Part shown: positions 1 to 8,215 of the stretch, in pieces
Position numbering within the stretch: the stretch's first letter is position 1
How the letters are laid out: every line of letters begins with the position of its first letter
Assembly: GCA_947460065.1 (NCBI GenBank)
Contig: CANHGF010000015.1
Span: 1-15,964 of the forward strand
Direction: 5' to 3'
Length of the DNA stretch: 15,964 nucleotides
Source of the DNA: Comamonadaceae bacterium
GTDB lineage: Bacteria; Pseudomonadota; Gammaproteobacteria; Burkholderiales; Burkholderiaceae_C
Translations under genes and position numbers: made by a program
The notes under the pieces: model-generated
What the model was told of the DNA's origin: nothing
Seen by the model: only the letters and a program-made list of their open reading frames with translations
The model's database searches: none

Positions 1-1
1 C

Positions 2-856
2 AAGCAGCACTTTGGGCTGTCCATCCCGGACGATGCGATGGACGAGGACATCGAGGAGTCGGCCCGTTTCTATGAGGAAGACAGCGGCGAGCTGCACATT
101 CGCTCGGACTTCCTGATTGCCGATGCTGACGAGCCACACACGGTTCGGGTGGCCTTCATCCTGAACATGATGAACAGCGACCACAAGAGCCGCGGCGTGC
201 TGTTTTCCATCCACGACGAAGACGTGCCGGTGTTTCGGCTGGTGCGCATGCGCGCCCGCCGTGCCGTTGGCCTGATCGAAGACGCCAAGGATGTGCTGCT
301 CAAGCTGTTCGATGCCGACGCAGAGTATTCGGCCGACACCATCGAGGGCATTTATGTGGACCTGGAGAAGGTCAGCACCAAGGTGTTGTCGGGCAATGTG
401 ACCGACGAGCTCGCCGGCGAGGTGCTGGCGGCCATTGCGCGCCACGAAGACCTCTCAGGCCGCATCCGCCGCAACATGATGGACACGCGCCGCGCACTCA
501 GCTTCATGATGCGCAGCAAGATGCTGGGTGCCGAACAGTTTGAAGATGCGCGCCAGATCCTGCGCGACATCGACTCGCTGGACTCGCACACCGCCTTCCT
601 GTTCGAGAAGATCAACTTCTTGATGGACGCCACGGTGGGCTTCATCAACATCAATCAGAACAAGATCATCAAGATCTTTTCTGTGGCCAGCGTCGCCCTG
701 TTGCCGCCCACTTTGATTGCCAGCCTGTACGGTATGAACTTCAAGTTCATGCCCGAACTGGACTGGCAATGGGGCTACGCCTACGCGCTGACGCTGATGA
801 TCGCCAGCGCCTTGCTGCCAATGTGGTACTTCAGGCAACGAGGCTGGCTGCGCTGA
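2..856 (+). CDS. corA: CorA-family Mg2+ (divalent metal) channel, 5' truncated by the window
   Basis: Inner-membrane pentameric channel for Mg2+ and sometimes Co2+/Ni2+. The reading frame is open to the window edge, so the ATG at 38 is probably internal. The 12 codons before it (KQHFGLSIPDDA) continue the usual CorA beta/alpha N-domain, and only about 284 residues of a roughly 320-residue protein are visible. The long acidic helical part is followed by two C-terminal membrane segments. The signature YGMNF (the GMN selectivity motif) lies just after the first one (about 39 residues from the end), and the protein ends in a short basic tail (FRQRGWLR), as is normal for CorA. It converges on the minus-strand gene ending at 872 with only 15 nt between them and no visible intrinsic terminator. 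The family call is firm; exact ion preference is not readable. Confidence 0.93.
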   Translation, partial: KQHFGLSIPDDAMDEDIEESARFYEEDSGELHIRSDFLIADADEPHTVRVAFILNMMNSDHKSRGVLFSIHDEDVPVFRLVRMRARRAVGLIEDAKDVLLKLFDADAEYSADTIEGIYVDLEKVSTKVLSGNVTDELAGEVLAAIARHEDLSGRIRRNMMDTRRALSFMMRSKMLGAEQFEDARQILRDIDSLDSHTAFLFEKINFLMDATVGFININQNKIIKIFSVASVALLPPTLIASLYGMNFKFMPELDWQWGYAYALTLMIASALLPMWYFRQRGWLR

Positions 857-871
857 AGCGCGAGCGCCGGC

Positions 872-1321
872 TCAGTCCAGGCTCACCAGCAGGCCCGCGC
901 CGGCGACCGCTGTGAAAATACCCATCGCGCCTTGAGGCTCAGGCGCCTGAGTGGCGGTGACGGGCTCCAGAGCCTGCCCGAACTTGGGCCTGCGCGCATC
1001 GAGCACCCGGGCCGCGCCGTGCGTGCGCATCAAGCTTTCGGTCTGGGAAACCAAGTTGGACTTGCCCATCAGCGGCAGCACATCATCACCAGAGGCTTTG
1101 AGCACAGGCACCAGGCGGCTGAAGACCTTCTCCGACCATTTGCCGCGCCAGCTCTCCCGCGCGCTGTGGGTCACCCACTTGCTGGCATGGTGGGTGACGC
1201 GCGGCGGGCATGCCACCAACATCCACTGCACCGGCTGACGCTGGCCGGCGGCCTCGACCACAGGCCGCAAAACCTGCAAGGCATGCTCAACTTCATCTAC
1301 ATAAACGATCCATTTGTCCAT
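872..1321 (-). CDS. Uncharacterised 149-residue protein downstream of terC
   Basis: I do not recognise a named family. The protein begins with a hydrophobic strand-like stretch (KWIVYVDEVEHALQVL), then QWMLVACPP at about 32-40. A Cys/His-containing region follows (Cys38, His44, His45, His52), then a basic Trp-rich stretch (SKWVTHSARESWRGKWSEK, 47-65). Residues 131-146 are a Gly/Ala-rich hydrophobic tail that could be a short membrane anchor. The overall pattern could fit a small alpha/beta domain, but this is a guess. The start is supported by an AAGGAG box 6 nt before the ATG. It lies 56 nt downstream of terC on the same strand with no visible terminator, so it is probably co-transcribed under the Mn2+ riboswitch. 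A role in metal homeostasis is inferred from this position only. Confidence 0.75.
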   Translation of the reverse strand: MDKWIVYVDEVEHALQVLRPVVEAAGQRQPVQWMLVACPPRVTHHASKWVTHSARESWRGKWSEKVFSRLVPVLKASGDDVLPLMGKSNLVSQTESLMRTHGAARVLDARRPKFGQALEPVTATQAPEPQGAMGIFTAVAGAGLLVSLD

Positions 1322-1377
1322 GTCCTACTCCTTGTGTTGTCGTACGTTGTCGGAATCGAAAAGGGTCAAGCCGAAGC

Positions 1378-2100
1378 TCACTGCGGCAGCATGTCGTCGG
1401 GCCCGCGCGAGCGGCGAGCCGCCCACCAGCCAGCGCCCAGAACGCCAGCCACAGCCACCCCGTAAGTCACCCAGCGTGCCAAGGCCTGCGTGGCTTGGCC
1501 ATTGCTCCAGGACGGGTCCTTGCCATAGAAGTCCGCCAGCAGCGGTTCACTGACCACCATCTTGGCCGCAGTGAAGGCCAGCACAGCCGAGCCGAGCTGA
1601 ATGATGATGGGAAAGCGCTCGACCAGTTTGAGCACGATTGAGCTGCCAAACACCACGATCGGTACGCTAATGAGCAAACCGATGACCACCAGATCAAAGG
1701 AGCCGTGTGCGGCACCAGCCACGCCCAGGACGTTGTCAACTCCCATGAGGGCGTCAGCCACAACGATGGTCTTCATGGCGCCCCAGAAAGTGCTGGCCAC
1801 CGGTCCATCGTGCTCCTCACCGCCCTGATCGGCCAACAGTTTGTAAGCAATCCAGACCAGGCCCAGGCCACCCACCAGCATCAGGCCAGGCACTTGCAGC
1901 AACCAGACTACGCCCAAGGTCATGACAGATCGCACAGCGATCGCACCCACGGTGCCCCAGATGATGGCTTTGCGCTGTAGTTGGGGGGGAAGGCTGCGGG
2001 CCGCCAAGGCGATCACAATGGCGTTGTCACCCGCGAGCACCAGATCGATCAGGATGATGGCCATGAGCGCAGACCACCAGGCCGTCGAGAAAAGTTCCAT
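1378..2100 (-). CDS. TerC-family integral membrane protein, likely Mn2+ exporter
   Basis: The 240-residue polytopic protein has about seven membrane segments. It carries the two TerC signature acidic motifs: LVLAGDNAIVIAL at about 20-32 and ADALMGVDNVLGVAG at 115-129, whose Asp-Asn pairs are thought to bind metal. The family includes E. coli Alx and Bacillus YkoY/YceF, linked to Mn2+ efflux and metalation of exported enzymes. A cytoplasmic loop rich in Glu, Asp and His (DQGGEEHDGP, 91-100) separates the two halves. The start ATG is preceded by GGAG at 2107-2110 with 6 nt spacing. The 5' leader contains a yybP-ykoY riboswitch (2222-2362), which strongly supports manganese as the ligand. The gene heads a probable two-gene transcript with the uncharacterised gene downstream. 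The tellurite-resistance name of the family should not be taken as function. Confidence 0.93.
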   Translation of the reverse strand: MELFSTAWWSALMAIILIDLVLAGDNAIVIALAARSLPPQLQRKAIIWGTVGAIAVRSVMTLGVVWLLQVPGLMLVGGLGLVWIAYKLLADQGGEEHDGPVASTFWGAMKTIVVADALMGVDNVLGVAGAAHGSFDLVVIGLLISVPIVVFGSSIVLKLVERFPIIIQLGSAVLAFTAAKMVVSEPLLADFYGKDPSWSNGQATQALARWVTYGVAVAGVLGAGWWAARRSRGPDDMLPQ

Positions 2101-2160
2101 GAATTACTCCATACCCAGTTCGCGCAGGCCACATGGCTTGCGCGCGAACCCCAGTGAGGA
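2101..2160 (-). promoter_or_regulatory. Putative riboswitch expression platform hairpin and terC ribosome binding site
   Basis: Between the aptamer and terC the minus strand has GUUCGCGC (2149-2142) pairing with GCGCGAAC (2125-2118). An inner AGCC/GGCC pairing adds to a strong GC hairpin. It ends only 7 nt before the GGAG (2110-2107) of terC and has no U-tract, so it looks more like a translational switch than an intrinsic terminator. A CUCC a little upstream (about 2160-2155) could pair with the GGAG in an alternative fold. The pairing is seen directly; the switching role is inferred. Confidence 0.5.
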
Positions 2161-2221
2161 GACGGACGAGGAATCGTAAATAAAAACAGCCCTCGACGTC
2201 ACCCACACGCAGGTTTCAATC

Positions 2222-2362
2222 GAAGGTCTGGCTCGGCACTCCAGTGTCGCTGGATCGCCCAACAAGCCGGAGGCTGAGGCCTCGTAATGACGACTTGTCG
2301 TTGATCTTGCCGTTGTGACTGTTGGAAGAATAGTCGGCAAGACTTGGGAGTTACTCCCCTTC
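2222..2362 (-). ncRNA. yybP-ykoY manganese riboswitch in the terC leader
   Basis: The minus strand shows all conserved yybP-ykoY blocks in order: GAAGGGGAGUA at the 5' end, ACAAGUCGUCAUUACG in the middle, CCGGCUUGUUGG after it, and GCCGAGCCAGACCUUC at the 3' end. Helices can be read directly: P1 GAAGG (2362-2358) with CCUUC (2226-2222); CUUGCCG (2341-2335) with CGGCAAG (2312-2306); ACAAG (2298-2294) with CUUGU (2266-2262); a GAGGC/GCCUC hairpin with a CUCA loop (2283-2270); and UCCAG/CUGGA near the 3' side. The class senses Mn2+ and usually turns on TerC/MntP-type exporters, which agrees with terC lying downstream. The aptamer ends about 121 nt before the terC ATG, leaving room for an expression platform. 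Confidence 0.93.
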
Positions 2363-2451
2363 AGAACCCTGATTAAACTACAAAAATCAAGCCTAAAGAA
2401 ATCAGGGGCTTTACTGACGCGCCGGGGCGACACTGTCAGCCCGGCTTGCCG

Positions 2452-2457
2452 CATAAT
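2452..2457 (+). promoter_or_regulatory. Possible -10 element (CATAAT) for the DUF3717-DUF1289 gene
   Basis: CATAAT matches five of six bases of the sigma70 -10 consensus and stands out in GC-rich DNA. It lies 33 nt before the ATG at 2491. The best upstream match is GCGACA at 2427-2432 with a long 19-nt spacer, so the -35 is weak. No clear Shine-Dalgarno sequence precedes the ATG. The stretch 2101-2490 holds no gene; it contains the terC leader on the minus strand and this candidate on the plus strand. Confidence 0.3.
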
Positions 2458-2490
2458 CAGCGCCCCGCGCCTCGGGTCCTGCCCGCCCCT

Positions 2491-2940
2491 ATGACCACAT
2501 TGCACATCACCGACATCGAGGCGGCCATCAATTTCTGGCGCGAAAAAAGCCCCTCGCCAGACGGCTTTACCCTGGCCCCTGAGCTCAGGGCCCTGGCCGA
2601 GGTCTACGCGCTGATGGTGTACTACCGCCAGGATGAGGCCGACGAAGCCAGCTTCCCGGCCAAGGCCATGGCCGCCTGGACGGCCTGGTACGACAGCACC
2701 CCCGACACGCCCTGCATCGCCATCTGCTCGACCAGCCAAGGCGACGACATCTGCAAGGGCTGCGGGCGCACCTTCGGCGAAGTCCAGTTGTGGCCGCAGA
2801 TGAGCCCTGGGGCCAAGCGTGCCAGCTGGCGGCGCATCATGCGAGAAGGCAGCGCCTGGCGCTTTGGACGCTATGCCGATCGCGCACTGGAGCGACGCAC
2901 CGAATCCGCGGCCAAGGCCTCAGCGCCCAGCAGCTCCTAG
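2491..2940 (+). CDS. DUF3717-DUF1289 fusion protein
   Basis: The 149-residue protein has two recognisable parts. Residues 5-47 (ITDIEAAINFWREKSPSPDG and the following helix LRALAEVYALMVYY) match the DUF3717 type. Residues 73-120 (DTPCIAICSTSQGDDICKGCGRT onward) match DUF1289, with Cys75, Cys79, Cys88 and Cys91 in a CxxxC-x8-CxxC arrangement that probably binds a metal such as zinc. DUF1289 usually occurs as a small stand-alone protein of unknown function. I chose ATG 2491 because conserved similarity begins right after it; an in-frame TTG at 2446 would only add a low-complexity Pro/Arg stretch. The gene converges on purB with 9 nt between the stops. The function is unknown; a small cytoplasmic regulatory or nucleic-acid-related protein is possible but unproven. 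Confidence 0.85.
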   Translation: MTTLHITDIEAAINFWREKSPSPDGFTLAPELRALAEVYALMVYYRQDEADEASFPAKAMAAWTAWYDSTPDTPCIAICSTSQGDDICKGCGRTFGEVQLWPQMSPGAKRASWRRIMREGSAWRFGRYADRALERRTESAAKASAPSSS

Positions 2941-2949
2941 AAAGAAGGC

Positions 2950-4353
<1,404 letters not shown>

Positions 4354-4455
4354 TCAGACCCATGCGCCCGCCCTGCCTTGGTGCACTCTGGCATCGAAGC
4401 GACAGGTACATCTTCAAAGGCTCCACGGCTCCTGCGAACGCCGGATATCCGTGGC

Positions 4456-4461
4456 TAGAAT
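4456..4461 (+). promoter_or_regulatory. TAGAAT -10 element upstream of the GST gene
   Basis: TAGAAT lies 39 nt before the GST ATG in an otherwise GC-rich intergenic region. The best -35 candidates are TGCGAA (17-nt spacer) or CTGCGA (18-nt spacer), each only a partial match. It is plausible as the sigma70 promoter of the divergent partner of purB. Confidence 0.35.
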
Positions 4462-4500
4462 CAAGCGCTCGCTGAGCCACCTTTTGCCCACAAAAACACG

Positions 4501-5115
4501 ATGAAACTCATTGGATCCCCCACCAGCCCCTATGTTCGCAAAGTGCGCATCGTGATGGCAGAAAAGAAGCTCGATTACCAGTTCGTGCTCGAAGACGTCT
4601 GGTCCGCCGATACCCGCATGGCCGAATCCAACCCCCTGGGCAAGGTGCCCTGCCTGGTGATGGAAGGCGGCGAAGCGGTGTTCGATTCGCGCGTCATCGT
4701 CGAATACCTGGACACGCTATCGCCCGTGGGTAAGTTGATTCCGACCAGCGGCCGCGAGCGCGCCGAAGTCAAAACCTGGGAGGCCCTGGCCGACGGCGCG
4801 CTCGATGCCTGTGTGCTGGCCCGGCTCGAAGCCACCTGGCCGGGGCGCAAGGAAGGCGAGCGCAGCCAGGCCTGGATAGACCGGCAGATGGACAAGGTCG
4901 ACGCGGCTGTGCGCGCCATGAGCACGGGCCTGGGCGACAAAAGCTTTTGCAGCGGCTTGCACCTGAGCTTGTCGGACATTTCCGTGGGCTGCGCACTGGC
5001 CTACCTGGACCTGCGCTTTGCCCACATCAACTGGCGCGAGCAACATCCTAATCTGGCACGATTGCAGGAAAGGCTGCTGCAGCGCCAGAGCTTCATCGAC
5101 ACCGAGCCGGCCTGA
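4501..5115 (+). CDS. Glutathione S-transferase, YibF-like
   Basis: The 204-residue cytosolic protein has the two-domain GST layout. The N-terminal thioredoxin-like domain begins MKLIGSPTSPYVRKVRI, with the Ser/Thr-Pro region at 6-10 that contacts glutathione. It continues with the cis-proline motif NPLGKVPCL (44-52) and the glutathione-binding DS pair in FDSRVIVEYL (61-70). The all-helical C-terminal domain (about 85-204) carries LSLSDISVGCALAYLDLRF, whose Asp belongs to the N-capping motif typical of GSTs. It resembles E. coli YibF in its first residues. The substrate is unknown; peroxide or electrophile detoxification is a family-level guess. It is divergent from purB and converges on the minus-strand operon with 23 nt between the stops. 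Confidence 0.92.
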   Translation: MKLIGSPTSPYVRKVRIVMAEKKLDYQFVLEDVWSADTRMAESNPLGKVPCLVMEGGEAVFDSRVIVEYLDTLSPVGKLIPTSGRERAEVKTWEALADGALDACVLARLEATWPGRKEGERSQAWIDRQMDKVDAAVRAMSTGLGDKSFCSGLHLSLSDISVGCALAYLDLRFAHINWREQHPNLARLQERLLQRQSFIDTEPA

Positions 5116-5138
5116 AGCCGCTTTGAGCTCAACCTGCC

Positions 5139-5579
5139 TTAGCGATTGGCCTGGCGCCTGAGCCAGCGCATCATGGCCCCAATGCCGGGGATCTTTTCGT
5201 AGAGCTCCTCGGCCGTGTCCCAGTAATCGCGGTGGTAGTCCACCAGACCCTGCTCGTCATATCGCAGGTGGGAGCTGCCGCGCACCGCCTGCCAGGTGCC
5301 GCGGTCAAAGCGCCTGAAACGAAAGCGAAACTCCCACACCAAAAAGCACTGCTGGTCCTGAAGGACCCGATCGGTGACCACAAAATGCGGCTGATCGAGC
5401 GCCTCATACATGTGCTCAAAGATGCGCTCGATCTGCGCCGGGCCGCGTACCTCGTTGAACGGGTCCTTGAAATAGGCCTGGGCGGCATAGAGCTGGGACA
5501 GCCGGGGCAGATCGCTGCGCTGCAACTGCTCGAAAAATTGGACCAGGGCCTGCACCCGCTCGGCCACATCGACTGCCAT
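5139..5579 (-). CDS. NTF2/SnoaL-like small protein, last gene of the lipid operon
   Basis: The 146-residue protein has the cone-shaped NTF2-like fold pattern. An N-terminal helix (VAERVQALVQFFEQLQ) is followed by LYAAQAYFKDPFNEVRG (about 30-46), which is the typical helix-to-strand part of SnoaL-like proteins. A run of beta strands with Phe/Arg alternation (LVWEFRFRFRR) follows, ending in HRDYWDTAEELYEKIPGIGAMMRWLRR. Such proteins act as small ligand-binding enzymes or as partners of oxidoreductases. The start ATG overlaps the stop of the SDR gene in TGATG, so translation is probably coupled. In this setting a partner or isomerase role acting on an SDR product or lipid fragment is a reasonable inference. 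No catalytic residue can be assigned with certainty. Confidence 0.87.
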   Translation of the reverse strand: MAVDVAERVQALVQFFEQLQRSDLPRLSQLYAAQAYFKDPFNEVRGPAQIERIFEHMYEALDQPHFVVTDRVLQDQQCFLVWEFRFRFRRFDRGTWQAVRGSSHLRYDEQGLVDYHRDYWDTAEELYEKIPGIGAMMRWLRRQANR

Positions 5580-6355
5580 CAGCCCTGCTCCTTGACCATG
5601 CGCCGAAGCAAAGGCAGGTAGAGCGCATAGGGCAGCGACTGCAGCAGCTTCATGAAGTAGGTGAAGCGGCGCGGGTAGTGAATTTCAAAGCGCCCACGGT
5701 GCCAACCGGCCAACATCTCACGCGCGGCCTGCTGCGGAGTGATCAGGGCCGGCATGTGAAAGCTGTTCTGCGCAGTCAGCGGCGTTTGCACAAAACCCGG
5801 ATTGACCAGACTCACGCCTATGCCGCGCGGCTGCAAATCACCGTACAGGCTCTCGGCCAGGTTGATCAGCGCCGCCTTGGTCGGGCCATAAGCCAGGCTC
5901 TTGGGCAGGCCGCGGTAGCCGGCGACGCTGGCAATCAAGCTCAGGTGCCCGCTGCCGCGCGCGAGCATGGCCGGGAGCACCGCATCGAGCACGTACAAGG
6001 CGCCGACATAGTTGATCTGCTGGTGCTGCAGCATCTGGGCCACATCGAAGTCATAGGCCCGCTGGGCTTTGTAGTGACCTACGCAATAGACCACCAGATC
6101 GAGCGGGCCTTGCGCCAGCAAAGCAGCGGCCAGCGTCCGCACCGCGTCGGCATCGGTGACGTCGAGTGCGCGGGCCCTGGCGCCCGGATGAGCGACGACA
6201 AAGTCCTGCAAGAGGGGGTCCTGCCGAGCCGAGACCACCACCTGCGCGCCCCGCTCATGCAGGGCTGCGGCCGTGGCCAGGCCGATGCCGCTGGAGGCAC
6301 CAATGAGCCAGACTGTCTTGCCGCGCCAGTCGGTGATGGGAGGGTTTTGAGCCAT
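5579..6355 (-). CDS. Short-chain dehydrogenase/reductase (SDR)
   Basis: The 258-residue classical SDR should use NAD(P)(H). The Rossmann glycine motif is GASSGIG at 19-25. The active site is Ser143 (in IASVAG), Tyr156 and Lys160 (in AYGPTKAAL), with Asn115 in the QINYVGAL helix. The usual NNAG segment is replaced by YCVGHY (90-95), a divergence also seen in other SDRs. ATG 6355 was chosen because it lies 10 nt after the DUF3833 stop and directly precedes the Rossmann strand; an in-frame start 57 nt further upstream would overlap DUF3833 and add unrelated residues. The substrate is unknown. In this operon a keto/hydroxy or aldehyde group on a modified acyl chain is a sensible guess, but this is inference. 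Confidence 0.92.
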   Translation of the reverse strand: MAQNPPITDWRGKTVWLIGASSGIGLATAAALHERGAQVVVSARQDPLLQDFVVAHPGARARALDVTDADAVRTLAAALLAQGPLDLVVYCVGHYKAQRAYDFDVAQMLQHQQINYVGALYVLDAVLPAMLARGSGHLSLIASVAGYRGLPKSLAYGPTKAALINLAESLYGDLQPRGIGVSLVNPGFVQTPLTAQNSFHMPALITPQQAAREMLAGWHRGRFEIHYPRRFTYFMKLLQSLPYALYLPLLRRMVKEQG

Positions 6356-6365
6356 GAAGGGTGGC

Positions 6366-6932
6366 TCAGCGCTTGACGAAGGAGAGGGTGACCTCGCCCA
6401 GTCGGAAGCCAAACTTGCTCATCACTGCCTTGTTGAGCATGACACGGGGATCCATCAGGTACATCCAGTCGTCAAACTGCACCTCATAGGTTCGGCCGTC
6501 GACCGGCAGGCGCAAGGTATAGCCAAAGCGAAATGCGTTGCCGCTTTCTTCGCCCAGGGCCTGCCCGGCCACGTCGGCGGCAGTGCCTATATAGCGACCC
6601 TCGCCAGTGCGCTTCAAGGTCCAGACCCGGCGATCACGCGTGCCGTCGGAATAGGTGAACTCCTCGTCGAGCACACCCGTCTCCTGCCCGGCGGGTCCGC
6701 TCCAGCTGCACTTCATCACCACGGTAAACCGCTTGACCACCTGGCCCGAGCGGTCGGTGAAGATGCCATAAGCATCGAGCGTGCCGTTGAAATACTGACG
6801 CAGATCCAGCTTGGGCTCCTGCCGGGCATAGTCGCTGACCTGGGGGCCGGCGCAGCCCATCAGGCCGGTCAGCATGAGCGCCAGCGCCGCAGCAGCCCAG
6901 CGGCTGCGAAATCCAAAAATCAAATTCTTCAT
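6366..6932 (-). CDS. DUF3833 lipoprotein
   Basis: The 188-residue protein has a lipoprotein signal peptide: basic start MKNLIFGFRSR, hydrophobic core, and the lipobox LMGC with the lipidated Cys27. It is therefore probably anchored in the inner or outer membrane facing the periplasm. The mature part (about 35-188) is beta-rich, with YFNGTLDAYGIFTDRSGQVV, EFTYSDGTRDRRVW and QFDDWMYLMDP, and matches the DUF3833 family. That family is often near cyclopropane synthase-like and SDR genes and may have a lipocalin-like barrel. The ATG overlaps the MFS stop by 4 nt (ATGA). The longer open frame that continues upstream inside the MFS gene is not used. A role in binding or transporting a modified lipid is inferred. 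Confidence 0.9.
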   Translation of the reverse strand: MKNLIFGFRSRWAAAALALMLTGLMGCAGPQVSDYARQEPKLDLRQYFNGTLDAYGIFTDRSGQVVKRFTVVMKCSWSGPAGQETGVLDEEFTYSDGTRDRRVWTLKRTGEGRYIGTAADVAGQALGEESGNAFRFGYTLRLPVDGRTYEVQFDDWMYLMDPRVMLNKAVMSKFGFRLGEVTLSFVKR

Positions 6933-8215
6933 GAGGACACCTCCTGCACAGGCCGAGGTTCGGCCCGAATGATTCCAACATACAAGCCCCAGCAGGCCAG
7001 GACCTTCAGCACACAAGGCAAGATGCAGTAGGCCAAAGTCAGCGCCTGCAGGGCCTGCGGGTCGCGGGCGCCCGGTTGGTAGCCAAAGCCTTCGAGCAAG
7101 GGCAGCGCCAGCCCGGCTGCGAGCGCCAGGTTGAGCTTGGCGGCGAAATTCCACCAACCAAAATAGGCACCGGCCATGGCGGGCCCACCGGGCCGCAGTT
7201 GCAACAAGCCCGCAAGCATGGCCGAGGGCAAGGCCAGATCGGCACCCAGGGCCAGGCCTGAGAGGGCGCAGACCCCCAAAAACAGCCAGGCATCGCCAGC
7301 CGACAGCACGCCCGCCCAGATAAACACCAGCACCGCCAGCACCATGCCCAGCAGCCAGCTGCGCGCCAGCCCCAGGCGGCGCACCAGGGCCAGCCACAGC
7401 GGTATGGAGACAGCGGCGCTGAGAAAGTAGACGCCTAGAAATGCCGGCTCCATCTGGGTCGGGGCCTGCAGCCTGTCCTGCACGAAAAACAGCACCAGGG
7501 TGGCGGGCACCGCGCTGGCAATGCCGTTGAGCATGAACACACCGAGCAGGCGGACAAAGCGCCCATCGCGCAGCGGCTGCATCAGGCCGGTGTGCCCACC
7601 GCCATTGGGTAGCAACTGCGGCGGCACACTGCGCCGCCAGGTCCACCATGCCAGCAACAGAAAACCGGCAAACAAGGCCAGGGCGCCCGGCAGGCCCAGC
7701 AGCGATGGCAGCACCGCGGCAAGCAGCACACCGGCCAGCGCCAAGGCTTCGCGGGTGCCGGTGATGCGCCCGCGCTGGGCCTCGTTGCCGCCGAGCAGCG
7801 CGCCCCAGCTTTGGTGCGAGATGCTCAGCAGGCTGTAGCCCAGATAGGTTAGCATCAGCATCAGGGCCGCCCAGCGCAGCAGGTCGGACACACTGGGCTC
7901 AGACAGCAGCAAGGTCGGGAAAAACAGCAGCAGCAAACCAGCAGCCAGCAGCGCTGCCGCCACTGCGCTGGCGGCCAGCACCGCCGCGCTCGAGCGCAGC
8001 ATCAGCCAGTCATTGAAGCGGCCCAGCCAGGGATCGATCAAGGCATCGAGCAGGCGGGCGCCGAGCAAGACCGCGCCCAAGGCCGCCAGCGGCACGCCAA
8101 ATTGCCGTGCATAGTGATTGGGCAAGATGACGTACAAGGGCAAGGCGGCGAAGGCCAACGGCAGGCCCATCAAGCCATAGGCCACTGCGTTGCGCCAGCC
8201 GAAGGCCCCGCTCAT
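6929..8215 (-). CDS. MFS transporter of the GPH (MelB-like) type
   Basis: The 428-residue integral inner-membrane protein has about 12 hydrophobic segments. The GPH-family signature is visible after the second segment: R54, D57, D61, G65 and D69 in GARLLDALIDPWLGRFNDW. In MelB-like transporters this region holds cation-coupling aspartates. A central loop WRRSVPPQLLPNGGGHTG separates the two six-helix halves. The start overlaps the stop of the preceding chalcone-isomerase-like gene (ATGA). The substrate cannot be read. Its place among lipid-modifying and periplasmic lipid-binding proteins makes a lipid-related or lysolipid-like substrate possible; a sugar is the default family expectation. Confidence 0.88.
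   Translation of the reverse strand: MSGAFGWRNAVAYGLMGLPLAFAALPLYVILPNHYARQFGVPLAALGAVLLGARLLDALIDPWLGRFNDWLMLRSSAAVLAASAVAAALLAAGLLLLFFPTLLLSEPSVSDLLRWAALMLMLTYLGYSLLSISHQSWGALLGGNEAQRGRITGTREALALAGVLLAAVLPSLLGLPGALALFAGFLLLAWWTWRRSVPPQLLPNGGGHTGLMQPLRDGRFVRLLGVFMLNGIASAVPATLVLFFVQDRLQAPTQMEPAFLGVYFLSAAVSIPLWLALVRRLGLARSWLLGMVLAVLVFIWAGVLSAGDAWLFLGVCALSGLALGADLALPSAMLAGLLQLRPGGPAMAGAYFGWWNFAAKLNLALAAGLALPLLEGFGYQPGARDPQALQALTLAYCILPCVLKVLACWGLYVGIIRAEPRPVQEVSS

Noticed and set aside
1322..1377. Possible terminator between terC and the downstream gene
   Set aside because: No GC stem followed by a T-tract can be drawn in these 56 nt.
2104..2739. Long minus-strand open frame of 211 codons over the terC leader and the DUF3717-DUF1289 gene
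   Set aside because: It crosses the riboswitch and is antisense to a gene with clear domain similarity; its own translation shows no recognisable domain.
6933..7649. In-frame upstream extension of the DUF3833 gene to 427 codons
   Set aside because: It overlaps the MFS gene, and the lipoprotein signal peptide with lipobox starts precisely at 6932.
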